A stretch of 7,149 bases of DNA from CANJQJ01 sp964383565 (lineage in GTDB: Bacteria; Pseudomonadota; Alphaproteobacteria; Sphingomonadales; Sphingomonadaceae). Of the stretch, positions 5,927-7,149 are shown in pieces. Within the stretch, counting starts at the first letter, position 1. Each line of letters starts with the position of its first letter. Where the stretch lies: positions 1 through 7,149 of the forward strand of contig CAYLIK010000158.1 in NCBI GenBank assembly GCA_964383565.1, read 5' to 3'. The notes under the pieces are model-generated. The model had not been told where the DNA came from, made no database searches, and saw only the letters and a list, made by a program, of their open reading frames with translations. A program made the position numbers and the translations under genes.

Positions 5927-5994
5927 CGCGTCATGACTCTAATCACGAAGTCGCACGGATCGGAAAAAATTTCTGCATCCTTTCCGCCCATGCC

Positions 5995-6022
5995 CTTGAA
6001 GCGTGATCGAGCCGCCTTAAAT
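5995..6022 (+). promoter_or_regulatory. Heat-shock (RpoH/sigma-32 type) promoter of groESL
   Basis: CTTGAA (5995-6000), preceded by CC as in the sigma-32 -35 region, is followed by CTTAAAT (6016-6022). The 17 bases between CTTG and the -10 match the alphaproteobacterial RpoH pattern CTTG-N17-CYTATNT at all but one fixed position. Transcription would start around 6029, at the left edge of the CIRCE operator, leaving a leader of about 108 bases. RpoH use is inferred from the match and from the gene it serves. Confidence 0.7.
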
Positions 6023-6029
6023 GGCGGCT
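6010..6029. repeat. 7-bp inverted repeat spanning the groESL -10 element
   Basis: AGCCGCC (6010-6016) and GGCGGCT (6023-6029) are perfect inverted copies flanking TTAAAT, which is nearly the whole -10 box. The dyad abuts and slightly overlaps CIRCE. It could be a protein-binding site at the promoter, or a consequence of GC-rich composition. Confidence 0.5.
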
Positions 6030-6054
6030 GGCACTCTCCTGTAGAGAGTGCTAA
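6028..6054 (+). promoter_or_regulatory. CIRCE operator (HrcA-binding inverted repeat)
   Basis: The arms CTGGCACTC (6028-6036) and GAGTGCTAA (6046-6054) are separated by exactly 9 bases. They match the consensus TTAGCACTC-N9-GAGTGCTAA, with two mismatches in the left arm and none in the right. CIRCE is the binding site of the HrcA repressor, which keeps groESL low until heat stress occupies GroEL. It sits right at the predicted start of transcription, so HrcA would block the RpoH promoter and the operator would also lie in the leader RNA. Confidence 0.93.
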
Positions 6055-6071
6055 CAGCGCCTTGCTGAATC

Positions 6072-6108
6072 GCCCTGACCGCCTCCCGACGGGTCGCGGT
6101 TTAAGGGC
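6072..6108 (+). other. Predicted stem-loop in the groESL leader RNA
   Basis: GCCCT (6072-6076) pairs with AGGGC (6104-6108), and ACCGC (6078-6082) with GCGGT (6096-6100) inside it. A small CCC/GGG stem (6085-6087 with 6091-6093) can form at the tip. Only a 1x3 internal loop separates the two main stems. The groES ribosome-binding site (6120-6129) lies just outside, so the structure would not directly hide it. A role in message stability is possible but unproven. Confidence 0.45.
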
Positions 6109-6136
6109 ACGAGTTTGAGAAGGAAAGGGTGAACAT

Positions 6137-6424
6137 ATGGGTTTCCGTCCATTGCACGATCGCGTGCTGGTTCGCCGCGTAGAAGCCGAGGAAAAGACGG
6201 CTGGCGGCATCATTATCCCAGACACTGCCAAGGAAAAGCCGCAGGAAGGCGAAGTTGTCGCCGTCGGTGGCGGCGCCAAGGCCGATGACGGCAAGGTCAC
6301 ACCGCTCGACGTCAAGGCGGGCGACAAGATCCTGTTCGGCAAGTGGTCGGGCACCGAGGTCAAGATCAACGGCGAAGACCTGCTGATCATGAAGGAATCG
6401 GACATTTTGGGGATTGTTGGCTGA
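6137..6424 (+). CDS. groES: Co-chaperonin GroES (Hsp10)
   Basis: The 95-residue protein forms the heptameric lid of the GroEL folding chamber in the cytosol. It begins MGFRPLHDRVLVRRVEAEE, followed by the mobile loop that contacts GroEL (about 17-35, including TAGGIIIPDTAKEKPQ). It then has GEVVAVGGGAK, the conserved KAGDKILFGKWSGTEVKING segment and the C-terminal DLLIMKESDILGIVG. This is full length and ordinary for the family. The ATG is preceded by an AAGGAAAGGG purine run (6120-6129), with the AAGGG part 7 bases from the start. It is the first gene of groESL, under CIRCE and a heat-shock promoter. Its TGA stop lies inside a short hairpin. Confidence 0.98.
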   Translation: MGFRPLHDRVLVRRVEAEEKTAGGIIIPDTAKEKPQEGEVVAVGGGAKADDGKVTPLDVKAGDKILFGKWSGTEVKINGEDLLIMKESDILGIVG

Positions 6425-6432
6425 CAGCCAAC
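6416..6432 (+). other. Hairpin over the groES stop codon
   Basis: GTTGGCT (6416-6422) and AGCCAAC (6426-6432) are a perfect 7-bp inverted repeat with a 3-base GAC loop. The stem and loop contain the groES TGA at 6422-6424. No T-run follows, so it is not a classical terminator. It is the first of two hairpins at the groES-groEL junction. Confidence 0.6.
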
Positions 6433-6434
6433 GG

Positions 6435-6457
6435 GGCTCGGCATTATCGGCTGAGCC
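6435..6457 (+). other. Intercistronic hairpin between groES and groEL
   Basis: GGCTCGGC (6435-6442) pairs with GCTGAGCC (6450-6457) through 8 pairs, one of them G-U, around a 7-base loop ATTATCG. It lies two bases after the stop-codon hairpin and about 38 bases before the groEL ATG. AGCCAA at 6454-6459 could pair instead with TTGGCT at 6417-6422, so the two hairpins could exchange partners. It may mark an RNA processing or stability site. Confidence 0.6.
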
Positions 6458-6494
6458 AATCCGGTAGAAATTCGCAGAGAGAAGGAATTCAGAC

Positions 6495-7149
<655 letters not shown>

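Overview
The window is GC-rich chromosomal housekeeping DNA, most likely from a sphingomonad or a related alphaproteobacterium. The reasons are the ThiS-ThiG gene fusion, the aroQ-accB-accC and pgsA-moaD-moaE gene orders, and a groESL operon that carries both a CIRCE operator and an alphaproteobacterial-type heat-shock (RpoH) promoter. This placement is inferred from the sequence and no search was run. I see no mobile element, CRISPR array, tRNA or rRNA, and no convincing new multi-gene system.

Layout: (1) 1-137 (+) is the 3' end of a DsbA/thioredoxin-fold gene. (2) 214-3579 (-) is a tight five-gene operon, read right to left: aroQ (shikimate pathway), accB and accC (biotin carrier and biotin carboxylase of acetyl-CoA carboxylase), an ArsC-family reductase coupled to accC by a TTGA overlap, and a fumarylacetoacetate-hydrolase-family enzyme with a GTG start. 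(3) 3580-3661 is a short divergent promoter region whose two candidate promoters share one TATA core. (4) 3662-4666 (+) is a thiS-thiG fusion. (5) 4663-5926 (-) is pgsA-moaD-moaE, joined by a 2-base gap and an ATGA overlap. The moaE stop shares a CTAG with the thiSG stop. (6) 5927-6136 is the divergent pgsA/groES control region, with a heat-shock promoter, a dyad around its -10, CIRCE and a leader stem-loop. (7) 6137-7149 (+) is groES followed by groEL, which runs off the window; two tandem hairpins lie at their junction.

Functionally, aroQ and accBC serve aromatic amino-acid and fatty-acid synthesis, pgsA serves phospholipid synthesis, thiSG and moaDE make sulfur-containing cofactors, and groESL folds proteins. 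The points most worth a second look are the ThiS di-glycine buried inside a fusion, the near-symmetric aroQ/thiSG promoter region, the shared-stop convergent junction, and the layered DNA and RNA structure around groESL.
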